Shown here piece by piece: positions 5,324-14,331 of a DNA stretch of 26,775 nucleotides. The stretch's first letter is position 1. Each line of letters starts with the position of its first letter. The position numbers and the translations under genes are program-made. The notes under the pieces are model-generated. The model saw only the letters and a program-made list of their open reading frames with translations. It was not told the DNA's origin and ran no database searches. Origin of the DNA: CAYJAD01 sp964370835 (GTDB lineage Bacteria; Desulfobacterota; Desulfovibrionia; Desulfovibrionales; Desulfovibrionaceae). Location: contig CAYJLO010000040.1 of NCBI GenBank assembly GCA_964370835.1, positions 1-26,775 of the forward strand. Direction: 5' to 3'.

Positions 5324-8300
5324 ATGCAAGATAGTACCAATCAAAAAGCCATCCAACGTGGCAAGGAAATGTTTTCCAGCATTTCCGGAGAAAAACCTTC
5401 TCTTTTCAATAAAGCCGCTTGGATGGGCAAAGTTATGGATTGGAGTATGCGCAATGACCAATTCAAAGTACAGATTTTTCGCTTCGTAGATGCTTTTCCT
5501 TCTTTGACCACTCCTAAGCTCCTCACCGATCACATTCGAGAATATTTTGGCGAAGAAAAAGACATGCCCGCTTTCTTATCCACCGGTGCCAAGGTGGCAG
5601 GATTGCTGGGAAGCTTCGGTGGTAACGTGCTGAATAAGGTTATCTCCGGTAACATTCACGAAATGGCCAAGCAATTCATCGTGGGCGAAAACACCCATGA
5701 CGCCGTCAAAAACATCGTCAAATTGCGTAAAGAAGGCTTTGCCGCCGTGGTGGACGTACTTGGCGAAGCAACCCTTTCTCATAAAGAAGCCGATGAGTAT
5801 GTAAATACCTATCTTGAAGTGCTGGACGCCATGGAAAAAGAGCAAAACTCTTGGACCGCCCTTGGACAAAAAACCGCCGACAGCCCGGATTGGGGTCATG
5901 CACCTAAAATCAACGTGGCCATTAAACCCACAGCCACCTTCTGCCTTGCCAATCCACAAGATTTTGAAGGCTCCGTGGTGGGCATTTTGGATCAAGCCCG
6001 TAAAATTTGTAAGCGTGCCGTGGAAATGGGCGCTTTTTTCTGCATCGACATGGAGTCTTACAAACATAAAGACATTACCATTGAAGTGTATCGCCGCTTA
6101 AAGCTTGAATTCAAAGACTATCCTTACATTGGCATAGTATTACAAGCCTACTTAAAAGACGCTGAAAAAGACACCCAAGAGCTCATTGCTTGGGCCCGTA
6201 AGCATGAAACCCCCATTTCCATTCGCCTTGTGAAGGGTGCATATTGGGATTACGAAGTGGTAAAGGCCAAGCAAATGGGCTGGGAAATCCCCGTATGGAC
6301 CATCAAGGCCGAAAGTGATGCTTGCTTTGAGCGCGTTTCTGAAATTGTGCTCAAAAATAGCGACATTTGCCACTTTGCTTGCGCTTCGCACAACGTGCGT
6401 AGCATTTCCGCCGTCATGGAATTGGCCAAAGAGCACAATGTGGATGAATCCCGTTACGAATTCCAAGTGCTGTACGGCATGGCTGAGCCCGTGCGCCGCG
6501 GCATCTTAAAGATTGCCGGTCGCGTGCGTTTGTATTGCCCTTACGGCGACATGGTTCCCGGCATGGGCTATCTCGTGCGTCGTTTATTGGAAAACACCGC
6601 CAACGAATCTTTCTTGCGTCAAAGCTTTGTGGAAGAAGCCAGCCTTGAAAAATTGTTGGAAGATCCACACGTAACGGCCGATCGCGAGCGCAATGCCAAG
6701 CAAGCTCAGCGTAAAGCGCCTCCTGCCGTGCAAGGTTTTGGGCCTTTCAAAAACGAGCCCATGGTGGACTTCACACGTGAAGATATGCGCGCCATTTTCC
6801 CTGCGGAAATTGCCAAAATTCGTGCTTCCCATGTGGGCAAAACCTATCCCTTATACATCAACGGTAAGGATGTGGAGCTAGCCGACAAGGTGCCCACCTT
6901 AAATCCTGCCAAACCTTCAGAAGTGCTGGGTCATGTCTGCCAAGGCGGCATTGCCGAAGTGGATATGGCTTTAAAGGCCGCCAAAGACGCCTTCCCTGCA
7001 TGGCGTGATACGCCTCCCATGGAGCGCGCCGCCTACCTTGTGAAAGCCGCCGCCATTGCCAGACGCCGCCAGTATGAGCTCAGCGCATGGCAAGTTTTGG
7101 AAGTGGGTAAGCAATGGGATCAAGCCCAAGCCGACGTGGCAGAAGGCATTGACTTCTTAGAATATTATGCTCGCGAAATGGAGCGTATGGCTAAACCTCG
7201 CCGTTTGGGCAATGCCCCCGGTGAGCTCAACCACTATCTCTATGAACCCAAGGGTATCACTGCGGTTATTTCCCCATGGAACTTCCCCTTTGCCATCAGC
7301 ATAGGCATGGCTTCTGCCGCCATTGTGGCCGGTAACCCCGTAATCTTTAAGCCTGCCAATATCACCGGTATCATTGGTCACCACTTGGTGGAAATTTTCC
7401 GCGAAGCCGGTTTGCCTGACGGTGTATTCAACTATGTGCCCGGTCGTGGTTCCGTTATGGGTGATTACCTTGTGGAACATCCAGATGTGAGCTGCATAGC
7501 TTTCACAGGTTCCATGGAAGTGGGTTTACGCATTGTGGAAAAAGCCGGCAAAACCGGTCCTACACAAATCAATGTGAAGAAAGTTATCTCCGAAATGGGC
7601 GGCAAAAACGCTGTTATCATTGACGATGATGCAGACCTTGATGAAGTGGTGCCACATGTACTATACTCAGCCTTCGCTTTCCAAGGACAAAAGTGCTCCG
7701 CGTGCTCACGCCTCATCGTGACAGACGCCATTTATGATAAAGCCGTGGACCGCCTTGTGGAAGGCGCCAAGGCCATGCTCATCGGGCCTGCTGAAGATTG
7801 CACTTACGCCATGGGCGCCGTAGCCGATGCCGCTGCCCTTAAGAATGTGCAAGACTACATTGCCATCGCCGAAAGCGAAGGTAAGCTTTTATACAAGAGC
7901 CCCATTCCTGAAGGTGAAGGCTATTTTGCCCCCATCACCATTGTGGATGGCATCAGACCAGAACATCGCATTGCCCAAGAAGAAGTGTTTGGGCCAGTGC
8001 TTGCCATCATGCGGGCCAAGGATTTTGACGAGGCCATTGAACTTGCCAACAGCACACGCTTTGCCCTCACCGGCGGTGTGTTTAGCCGTTCGCCCAAGAA
8101 CCTTGACAAAGCGCGTAAAAACTTCCGCGTGGGTAACTTGTATATTAACCGTAATAACACAGGTGCCCTTGTGGAACGCCAACCCTTTGGCGGCGCAAAG
8201 ATGTCCGGTGTAGGTACCAAGGCCGGTGGTCCAGACTACCTCTTACATTTTATGGATCCACGTGTAATCACAGAAAACACCATGCGTCGCGGCTTTGCCC

Positions 8301-8332
8301 CTGTGGAAGAAGACGACGATTGGGACGAATAG
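5324..8332 (+). CDS. putA: Bifunctional proline dehydrogenase / L-glutamate gamma-semialdehyde dehydrogenase
   Basis: A 1002-residue enzyme that oxidises proline to pyrroline-5-carboxylate with FAD, then hydrolysed semialdehyde to glutamate with NAD. An N-terminal helical arm (1-125) precedes the proline dehydrogenase barrel (about 130-460) with the family motif IRLVKGAYWDYE beginning at residue 300, and ASHNVRS and EFQVLYGMAE further on. The aldehyde dehydrogenase domain (about 505-985) has E757 (SEMGGKN) and nucleophile C791 (GQKCSACSR), plus PWNFPFAISIGMA and EEVFGPVLA. There is no ribbon-helix-helix domain, so it is not an autorepressor; the length fits the minimal PutA class. AAGGAG lies 6 bases before the ATG. 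The gene is visibly richer in G+C than the AT-rich regulator upstream, with C/G-ending codons consistent with strong expression. Confidence 0.96.
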   Translation: MQDSTNQKAIQRGKEMFSSISGEKPSLFNKAAWMGKVMDWSMRNDQFKVQIFRFVDAFPSLTTPKLLTDHIREYFGEEKDMPAFLSTGAKVAGLLGSFGGNVLNKVISGNIHEMAKQFIVGENTHDAVKNIVKLRKEGFAAVVDVLGEATLSHKEADEYVNTYLEVLDAMEKEQNSWTALGQKTADSPDWGHAPKINVAIKPTATFCLANPQDFEGSVVGILDQARKICKRAVEMGAFFCIDMESYKHKDITIEVYRRLKLEFKDYPYIGIVLQAYLKDAEKDTQELIAWARKHETPISIRLVKGAYWDYEVVKAKQMGWEIPVWTIKAESDACFERVSEIVLKNSDICHFACASHNVRSISAVMELAKEHNVDESRYEFQVLYGMAEPVRRGILKIAGRVRLYCPYGDMVPGMGYLVRRLLENTANESFLRQSFVEEASLEKLLEDPHVTADRERNAKQAQRKAPPAVQGFGPFKNEPMVDFTREDMRAIFPAEIAKIRASHVGKTYPLYINGKDVELADKVPTLNPAKPSEVLGHVCQGGIAEVDMALKAAKDAFPAWRDTPPMERAAYLVKAAAIARRRQYELSAWQVLEVGKQWDQAQADVAEGIDFLEYYAREMERMAKPRRLGNAPGELNHYLYEPKGITAVISPWNFPFAISIGMASAAIVAGNPVIFKPANITGIIGHHLVEIFREAGLPDGVFNYVPGRGSVMGDYLVEHPDVSCIAFTGSMEVGLRIVEKAGKTGPTQINVKKVISEMGGKNAVIIDDDADLDEVVPHVLYSAFAFQGQKCSACSRLIVTDAIYDKAVDRLVEGAKAMLIGPAEDCTYAMGAVADAAALKNVQDYIAIAESEGKLLYKSPIPEGEGYFAPITIVDGIRPEHRIAQEEVFGPVLAIMRAKDFDEAIELANSTRFALTGGVFSRSPKNLDKARKNFRVGNLYINRNNTGALVERQPFGGAKMSGVGTKAGGPDYLLHFMDPRVITENTMRRGFAPVEEDDDWDE

Positions 8333-8400
8333 TATATCTCAAGTAGCAGTAAAGCTTTTCATACAACTGCCAAACTTGAGAAGCTTTATTGTTCATTCCG

Positions 8401-8435
8401 AGCCCCGTGTAACAGCGGGGCTTTTCTTATTTTTT
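8401..8435 (+). terminator. Rho-independent terminator after putA
   Basis: AGCCCCG (8401-8407) and CGGGGCT (8416-8422) form a 7-bp GC-rich stem with an 8-base loop, followed by a T-rich tail interrupted by single bases. It lies about 70 bp after the putA stop. Confidence 0.8.
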
Positions 8436-8566
8436 CGTAAACAGGCACCATTTTCTGCCGCGACAAAAAATTACCTACAGACAAAAATATCCGTAATTGC
8501 CTACCCTATTTTAATGCCTATATTAGCTCAATCAAATACTACAAAGCATACCCTTGGAGGCTATAT

Positions 8567-9442
8567 ATGCATTATACAGGTCAAGTTTATAGACATCCCA
8601 TCGAAGCAGATACACATCTTCTAGAAGTTACAGCAGGATGTTCTCATAACAAATGCTCCTTTTGCACCATGTACCAAAACACACCTTTTGCCGTTTCGCC
8701 ACTGAAGCATGTGGAAGAGGATTTACAAGAACTCAAATCCATAGGACGCCCGGTCACACGTATTTTCCTTGTTAATGGTGAACCATTTGCACTCTCCACA
8801 GCAAAACTGATTAAGATTGGAGAACTCATCAATTCTTATTTTCCAGAAATAGAAACCATCACCTGTTATGCGTCCATAAAAGGCTTAAAAAATAAAAGCG
8901 TGGAAGATTTGAAAAAGCTACGCGCACTCAAATTCAATGAATTGCATATTGGTTTAGAATCTGCCTATGATCCTGCCTTATTACAAATGAATAAAGGTTT
9001 TGTGGCTAAAGAAGCTTATGAAAATATTGGAAAATTGGTAGCATCCGGCATGGATTGGGACGCCATTGTCATGACAGGTGTGGCCGGCAAAGGGCTGGGA
9101 AAAATCCATATTGAAGAAACGGCAAAATTATTAAATACATATCCCCCGTATTTGCTTTCTTTAATGACCACATCCGTTTCCAGCGGTACCCCATTGGAAA
9201 AAATGCGCAATGCTGGCGAATTTGTAGAATGCACTGAAAGAGAAAAAATTGAAGAAGAAATTCTTCTCTTGGAAAGCATCACCTTTGAAAATGCTTATTT
9301 TTTTGGCGGTCATAACTATAATTTAATTCCCATCAATGGACATTTATCACAAAAAAGGAAAATCATCGCAGCCATGAAAGAACATCTTCCCAAAATGGAT
9401 ACACGCATCTTGGACGGTGTACATAAACGCGCAAACATCTAG
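8567..9442 (+). CDS. Radical SAM protein of unknown function
   Basis: A 291-residue protein with the radical SAM cysteine motif as C25-x4-C30-x2-C33 (AGCSHNKCSFCTMY), one residue longer in the first gap than the canonical CxxxCxxC. It keeps the other hallmarks: a FLVNGEPFAL segment in the GGE position, a SAM-binding LHIGLESAYDPALLQMNKG stretch and MTGVAGKGLG. It should bind a [4Fe-4S] cluster and cleave S-adenosylmethionine. The substrate is unknown; relatives with this spacing are mostly uncharacterised. GGAGG lies 7 bases before the ATG. The stop is 10 bp from the next gene, so it forms an operon with the short-chain dehydrogenase. Confidence 0.88.
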   Translation: MHYTGQVYRHPIEADTHLLEVTAGCSHNKCSFCTMYQNTPFAVSPLKHVEEDLQELKSIGRPVTRIFLVNGEPFALSTAKLIKIGELINSYFPEIETITCYASIKGLKNKSVEDLKKLRALKFNELHIGLESAYDPALLQMNKGFVAKEAYENIGKLVASGMDWDAIVMTGVAGKGLGKIHIEETAKLLNTYPPYLLSLMTTSVSSGTPLEKMRNAGEFVECTEREKIEEEILLLESITFENAYFFGGHNYNLIPINGHLSQKRKIIAAMKEHLPKMDTRILDGVHKRANI

Positions 9443-9452
9443 GAGCATAAAC

Positions 9453-10262
9453 ATGTCTAAAACCGTATTACTCACAGGTGCTACCGATGGCATTGGTTTT
9501 GAAACAGCAAAGTTGCTTGTTGCACATGGGCATACGCTCATATTACACGGACGCAATGAAGCTAAAGCGCAAGAAGTAAAGCGCCATTTACTTACCATAC
9601 ATCCACAAGCCCATATTGACATCTGCATTGCAGACTTTGCTTCATTGGCGCAGGTTAAAAGCATGGCACAAGACATTGCTCACAAAAACGTTACATTGGA
9701 TGTTATCATTAATAATGCCGGCATATTCATGGTCAAACAAGGGCTCAGCTCGTACGGATTAGATATACGTTTTGTTGTCAATACCATGGCCCCCTATTTA
9801 CTCACGCGGCTCTTGCTAAACTCTTTGGCTCCGCAAGCACGCATTATCAATCTTTCATCCCGCGCTCAAATGCCCTTGGCGTGGGAATCATGGATACAGG
9901 GTGGAGAATTAGACGCACAAGCAGCCTATGCCCAAAGTAAGCTTGGCATTGCCATCTGGACCATGGCATTGGCCAAAGAGTTGAAAGGCAAAGCTGTTGT
10001 CACGGCCATCAACCCCAAGTCATTTCTTGGAAGCAAAATGGTTAAAGAAGCTTATGGTCAAGAGGGGTATGATGTGAGCATTGGTGCAAATCTTTTATAT
10101 CGCGTTGCTTTTTCAGAAGAATTCGCCAAGGCCAATGGGATGTATTACGACAACGATGTGGAAAGCTTTGCCAATCCACATCCTCAAGCTTTAGATGCTA
10201 AAAGCCAAGACGCATTGCTAAACATACTCGACACATTCTTACATCAACAAGGTTTACTCTAA
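9453..10262 (+). CDS. Short-chain dehydrogenase/reductase (SDR)
   Basis: A 269-residue NAD(P)-dependent oxidoreductase with a Rossmann fold. The cofactor motif TGATDGIG is at residues 8-15, NNAG at 87-90, N110, the catalytic serine region LSS at 134-136, and Y159/K163 in AYAQSK. The sequence resembles retinol dehydrogenase/WWOX-like SDRs, but the substrate cannot be read from it. The ATG at 9453 is chosen because AGGAG ends 8 bases before it; the longer open frame from 9417 overlaps the radical SAM gene. It is cotranscribed with the radical SAM gene and ends at a strong palindromic terminator. Confidence 0.92.
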   Translation: MSKTVLLTGATDGIGFETAKLLVAHGHTLILHGRNEAKAQEVKRHLLTIHPQAHIDICIADFASLAQVKSMAQDIAHKNVTLDVIINNAGIFMVKQGLSSYGLDIRFVVNTMAPYLLTRLLLNSLAPQARIINLSSRAQMPLAWESWIQGGELDAQAAYAQSKLGIAIWTMALAKELKGKAVVTAINPKSFLGSKMVKEAYGQEGYDVSIGANLLYRVAFSEEFAKANGMYYDNDVESFANPHPQALDAKSQDALLNILDTFLHQQGLL

Positions 10263-10265
10263 ACA

Positions 10266-10299
10266 TGAAAAAAGCCGGTACATGTACCGGCTTTTTTCA
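10266..10299. terminator. Perfect 34-bp palindromic bidirectional terminator
   Basis: The arms read AAAAAAGCCGGTAC and its exact complement, with an ATG-like centre and T6 on either strand. The whole 34 bases from TGAAAA to TTTTCA are self-complementary. It serves the converging SDR and chemoreceptor genes, whose stops lie 6 and 14 bp away. Confidence 0.93.
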
Positions 10300-10312
10300 A
10301 GAAAACATATAT

Positions 10313-12406
10313 CTAACTATTTTTCAAACTTTCCATGAGATGTGAAAGCTGTTGCGACTGTTCCGTTAAAAGAGTCACAGCGCGAGAGGCCTCATTCATG
10401 GCCATGACAGTGTCACTGGCAATATTTGACACCGTAGCAATGGAGCGAGCAATTTCATCAGACGTGGCAGATTGCTCTTCGCTGGCGGTGGCAATGGCAC
10501 GAATACCATCGGCACTTTCTTCGGCCATGATCAAAATACCTTGCAAAGCTTCACCGCCACCAACGGCCAACTCTGAAGCTTCTTCAATGCGCCCCACGGC
10601 AGTATCCACTTGCTGCACATTAACCTCAGTACTTTGTTGAATGGCATTGATGGCATTGGCCACATCGGTGGTGGAAGCAATGGTTTTTTCTGCAAGCTTG
10701 CGTACTTCATCGGCCACAACGGCAAAACCACGTCCGGCTTCACCGGCTCTGGCTGCTTCAATGGCAGCATTTAAAGCCAGCAAGTTCGTTTGATCTGCAA
10801 TGTCAGAAATAACTCCCATCACTGCGTTAATGGATTGAGCATGACTAGCCAATTCATTCATATTAGCGCGTAATTTTAAGGATTCCTCTTTTACCAAGGT
10901 CATGGAAGTTTGGCACTTTTTAGTGATCTCTGCCCCTTCCAAGGCCTTACCCTTGGTTTTGTCGGCAATTTCCGCGCTGGTGCCGGAATTTCTAGCCACT
11001 TCAAGTACAGTTCCATTCATTTCATCCATGGCTGCAGCTGTTTCTGCCATGCGCGCAGACTGTTCTTCTGCCCCCACAGTGGATGCATCAATTTGGGTGG
11101 ACAGCTGGGCCGAGGCAGAAGCTATATTATTTACAATATCTTCAAGCTTCTGCACAGCCAGCAAAATATTTTTTCTGCGCTCTTCAGCTTCAAGAGCAGA
11201 TTTTTCTGCTTCTTGAGAAGCCATGGCGGCATTATCCGCAGCAATTTGCGCTTCTTTTGTTTTTTCCTCTGAAGCGAAAACCATTTGCGATAGATTTTTC
11301 ACCATGACGCCAATGGCTTGGGCCAAGGTAGAAATCTCATCATTGCGCTGTGTGATATAAGCAAGCTCCGTTTCTTGTGTGCTTGTTAAAGTAAGATTAC
11401 CTTCAGCCACATAGGAAGCAATATTTGCACTTTGAGAAACAGCCACCACAACTTTTTTCACCACAACAAAGATAATGCCTGCCACAACCAAAAGAACAAT
11501 AAAGCCAACGGCTGTTAACATAAGGCTAATTTTATTGGATGTAATGTAAAAATCACTTTCGTCGGTTTCAATTCCCACATACCATTGCGTGGTGGGTAAT
11601 TGCGCAAAATGCGTCACTTTATTTACGCCTTCCCATTCATAGCGCGTAATACCTGTTTTTTCTGCCATGATGGTGCGAACATACTCATACATGGTATTGT
11701 CTTTACCAATAAGCTCAGGAAAGGCTCTTTCCATAATCATGATGCCATTATTATCCAATAAGAAAAGATTGGAGGTGGGCATAAGCTTAACATTTTGAAT
11801 GGTGGCTTTAGCCATAATATCAATATCCACCACAAGCAAAAGAACACCGTCCACACCTGAATCAGAATTATCGTCTGTGATGCCCGTAGCTACCATGGCA
11901 CTCATTTTACCTGTTTGACGAGAAACAGTTGTAGAGATTGTATTTTTTCCTGCCATGGCTGACTGCACGCTGGGATATTGCGTCAAATCTAAACCAATTC
12001 TACTGGGATCAGAATGTGCCACTGACACACCATTTTTTGCCACAATAAGAGCCGAAGTAATATTGGGAAATTTTTCCACAATACTTCCTAAAAAGTCATT
12101 ATCTTCAGCCTGTAAAGCTTTATATTCCTGATTAGATTCTCTTGATTCACCCAAAGCATTGGCCAGTTCTGTAATTTTTTCTATATTGGTAACACTGCTA
12201 GTCATTTGCCCCAAGGACACAGCTGTTTTTACAATGTTATCAATTTCTGAAGCTTGTTTTTTGGCAAACTCTAAAAGCTGTATGTCTGTCACATCATAAA
12301 GCCCATCAGAAGAAAGAGTGGACGCCATAAAGGTAAGAAGCGTCGTCCCTAGCACCACGGGAATAAGCGTGGATATTAATATTTTTCCCAGCAATTTAAA
12401 CTTCAT
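10313..12406 (-). CDS. Methyl-accepting chemotaxis protein with dCache-type sensor
   Basis: A 697-residue inner-membrane chemoreceptor. A first membrane segment (about 8-30) and a periplasmic dCache-like domain (about 35-285, with SALIVAKNGVSVAHSDPSRIG and NLFLLDNNGIMIM) precede a second membrane segment (about 295-320), HAMP region and signalling domain. The conserved hairpin tip is present around residues 538-575 (DQTNLLALNAAIEAARAGEA, GRGFAVVADEVRKLAEKT). There is no C-terminal NWETF-type tether for CheR. The ATG at 12406 is preferred over the TTG one codon earlier because GGAG lies 7 bases before it. It is a single gene with no chemotaxis neighbours; the ligand is probably a small amino or organic acid (family-based guess). 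Confidence 0.95.
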   Translation of the reverse strand: MKFKLLGKILISTLIPVVLGTTLLTFMASTLSSDGLYDVTDIQLLEFAKKQASEIDNIVKTAVSLGQMTSSVTNIEKITELANALGESRESNQEYKALQAEDNDFLGSIVEKFPNITSALIVAKNGVSVAHSDPSRIGLDLTQYPSVQSAMAGKNTISTTVSRQTGKMSAMVATGITDDNSDSGVDGVLLLVVDIDIMAKATIQNVKLMPTSNLFLLDNNGIMIMERAFPELIGKDNTMYEYVRTIMAEKTGITRYEWEGVNKVTHFAQLPTTQWYVGIETDESDFYITSNKISLMLTAVGFIVLLVVAGIIFVVVKKVVVAVSQSANIASYVAEGNLTLTSTQETELAYITQRNDEISTLAQAIGVMVKNLSQMVFASEEKTKEAQIAADNAAMASQEAEKSALEAEERRKNILLAVQKLEDIVNNIASASAQLSTQIDASTVGAEEQSARMAETAAAMDEMNGTVLEVARNSGTSAEIADKTKGKALEGAEITKKCQTSMTLVKEESLKLRANMNELASHAQSINAVMGVISDIADQTNLLALNAAIEAARAGEAGRGFAVVADEVRKLAEKTIASTTDVANAINAIQQSTEVNVQQVDTAVGRIEEASELAVGGGEALQGILIMAEESADGIRAIATASEEQSATSDEIARSIATVSNIASDTVMAMNEASRAVTLLTEQSQQLSHLMESLKNS

Positions 12407-12409
12407 CAA

Positions 12410-12977
12410 AAGTCTCCTTCTTAGTTTCTTCTTTTTTAGAGCTTGTCCTTTTCTCAGTCACATACCAAAAACACATAAATATCACATTCTCAACTCGTGA
12501 CAATACCGTGTCATTTTTCAAAAAATTTTCTTTCACGCATACTGAGAGACACAAGTCTGTACAAGATATGCGACAAAAATATTCTTGAAAAACTATTACC
12601 AAGGTAATTCAGCCACAAAACAAGCCTTTCTCACCACCGTAAAAATATTGTGAAATGAACGGAAATAAAGAATAGAGCGAGTTTTATCAACGCAGACGAC
12701 AGAACAATGTCACAGTAGGAAAGGGTATACCGCGAGGCTATCCCACACTTATGACAAGAGTTTATCTACTAAGATTCACTATTAGCCTTATCGGACTCCC
12801 AGTGAAAAAGATTATATCTCAATACTATTAATTTAAAAAAAGTTAAGACATGAAATATTTTAAACACAATTGTAGAAAAAAAGATACATTCAAAAAGTGA
12901 GTAGCCAATGCACGTAAATACATTCCCCAAAAAGCACAACATTATTGCTTAAAAAACAAACTTTTTAAGATGAACTC
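12410..12977. other. 568-bp AT-rich intergenic region
   Basis: No gene was recognised between the chemoreceptor start and the end of the metallo-beta-lactamase gene. Short open frames are present (for example 12676-12831 on the plus strand), but they lack a start codon and family resemblance. The chemoreceptor promoter should be in the first 150 bp; no convincing -35/-10 pair stands out. No tRNA or strong terminator was seen. Confidence 0.5.
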
Positions 12978-13862
12978 TTACGCGCTGGCTGAAACCCAAA
13001 AAAGCTTATTATCCGCAAAATATGCATGTATTCTTCCCTGAGACTTTAGCCAAGCAAATAATGCACGGACACTACCGCCAACCAACACGTACTGATTAAA
13101 ATTCATGACAAGATCATACATATGAAATGTTTTTTGTAAAACATCCTCAAAAATCATAGGTTGGGCGCAAAGGGCACACAAAGCATCAGCCACTTCTGAT
13201 ACTTTATCAATATTATATTGTGCTAAAGCGCTGATATCCTCTGTTACCTGTGCATGAGAAGGAACAAATACCTTGGCTTGCATGTTTTTCACTTTTTCCA
13301 ATGTGATGAGATATTGCTCCACATCATAAATCACAGGAACTTTATATTTATCTAATATATCAGAACTTAACAAACAATCTGCTAAAAAAACAACATCATC
13401 AGAGGTTTTATAGCCCACCATATCAAAAAAATGGCCAGGCAAAGGCAAAGAAGAAAGGCCTGCGGGTAGACATGCTTCATCTAAAGTTTGCACCACACTT
13501 TCTTGGGCCAGTAAAAACTTATTTTGTAGATCTTTTGGTGGCATGGCACCATACAAGAAAGAAGGTTCTAAAAAAGGAGTGTTGGCAAAAGCTGCATGAA
13601 TGGTGGGAGCATAAATTTTACATTGCGTTTGCTTTTGTAAATAATTATTCCCGCCTATATGATCAGCATGCGCATGCGTAATGTATATGGCTTGTAAATT
13701 CCAAGCATTTTTGTCTAGTATTTGCCGAACCTTACGACCTACCTCTTTATCATTCCCACTATCAATAAGACAAACATTTGTATCATCTATACGAATAAGT
13801 CCTATTTTTGAAGGGCACTCAATATAGTAACAAGTCTCTGTAAGTGGCACTAGTTCATACAT
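12978..13862 (-). CDS. MBL-fold (metallo-beta-lactamase superfamily) hydrolase
   Basis: A 294-residue metal-dependent hydrolase. The zinc motif THAHADHIGG gives H63, H65, D67 and H68; further ligands are H144 (LPGHFFDM), D162 (FLADCLL) and probably H203 (VPSHAQ). These are typical of hydrolytic MBL proteins acting on thioesters, lactones or similar bonds. A C-terminal helical extension (about 215-294) resembles the winged-helix-like end seen in some MBL hydrolases. GGGAGAG precedes the ATG at 13862. It is 18 bp downstream of an ABM-fold gene on the same strand, so the two form an operon. A detoxification role is plausible but inferred; there is no signal peptide. Confidence 0.9.
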   Translation of the reverse strand: MYELVPLTETCYYIECPSKIGLIRIDDTNVCLIDSGNDKEVGRKVRQILDKNAWNLQAIYITHAHADHIGGNNYLQKQTQCKIYAPTIHAAFANTPFLEPSFLYGAMPPKDLQNKFLLAQESVVQTLDEACLPAGLSSLPLPGHFFDMVGYKTSDDVVFLADCLLSSDILDKYKVPVIYDVEQYLITLEKVKNMQAKVFVPSHAQVTEDISALAQYNIDKVSEVADALCALCAQPMIFEDVLQKTFHMYDLVMNFNQYVLVGGSVRALFAWLKSQGRIHAYFADNKLFWVSASA

Positions 13863-13880
13863 CTATCTCTCCCTATGATG

Positions 13881-14180
13881 TTACTCTTCAACCAAAAAAA
13901 ATTTCTGCATGTCAAATTCCGTGGCGCACTCATGGAAAATATTGGCAAAAGCTGTCACGTGAGGCTGTTGTAAATGTCTTGTCCAGTGATCCATACTTTC
14001 CCATTCTTCATGCAATAGAAATTTATTAGGATTTTTCACATCCACCAATAATGATGATTGCACGCAACCATCGTCTTTCCTGTTGGCATGAACAAGCGCC
14101 ATGCTAGCTTTACGCGTTTGCTCAACGTACCCTTCTTTGGCCGTGGCATACCCAACAATCGTTACAGTTTTAGCAACCAT
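13881..14180 (-). CDS. ABM-fold protein, YgiN-like (putative quinol monooxygenase)
   Basis: A 99-residue protein with the compact ABM/YgiN pattern: TVTIVGYATAKEGYVEQ, a helix, DDGCVQSSLLVDVKNPNKFL, then LHEEWESMDHWTRHLQQPHV. The HEEW.S...W..H motif is the family hallmark. YgiN-type members oxidise quinols or bind quinones as homodimers. A strong GAGGAGG ribosome site precedes the ATG. It is the first gene of a two-gene operon with the MBL hydrolase and is divergent from the BMC shell gene, with 151 bp between the starts. It differs from the two ABM proteins near adaA (2376-4171) and is not their close paralogue. Confidence 0.88.
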   Translation of the reverse strand: MVAKTVTIVGYATAKEGYVEQTRKASMALVHANRKDDGCVQSSLLVDVKNPNKFLLHEEWESMDHWTRHLQQPHVTAFANIFHECATEFDMQKFFLVEE

Positions 14181-14246
14181 ACCCCCTCCTCAAAAATAAT
14201 GTACACTGTATATAACAGTTAGAAAAAAAGCAATTTTTTATTACAC

Positions 14247-14276
14247 TTGAAATACTATTCCAAGTATTGTAATAAT
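14247..14276 (+). promoter_or_regulatory. Promoter of the BMC gene with an inverted repeat inside the spacer
   Basis: TTGAAA (14247-14252) and AATAAT (14271-14276) form a -35/-10 pair with an 18-base spacer. Inside it lies the perfect inverted repeat AATACT (14251-14256), six bases, AGTATT (14263-14268). A regulator dimer bound here would sit between the promoter elements. The region is shared with the divergent ABM/MBL operon. Confidence 0.45.
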
Positions 14277-14331
14277 CGTTCGAAAATAATTTTATAGTTC
14301 TCACCCTTGGTGTGGAAATAAGGAGCCCATA

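Noticed and set aside
5576..6067. 163-codon minus-strand ORF inside putA
   Set aside because: A shadow of the biased codon use of putA; many similar frames occur along that gene.
12676..12831. Open plus-strand frame in the gap upstream of the chemoreceptor (ends ISQYY)
   Set aside because: No start codon, no recognisable family and a length expected by chance in AT-rich DNA.
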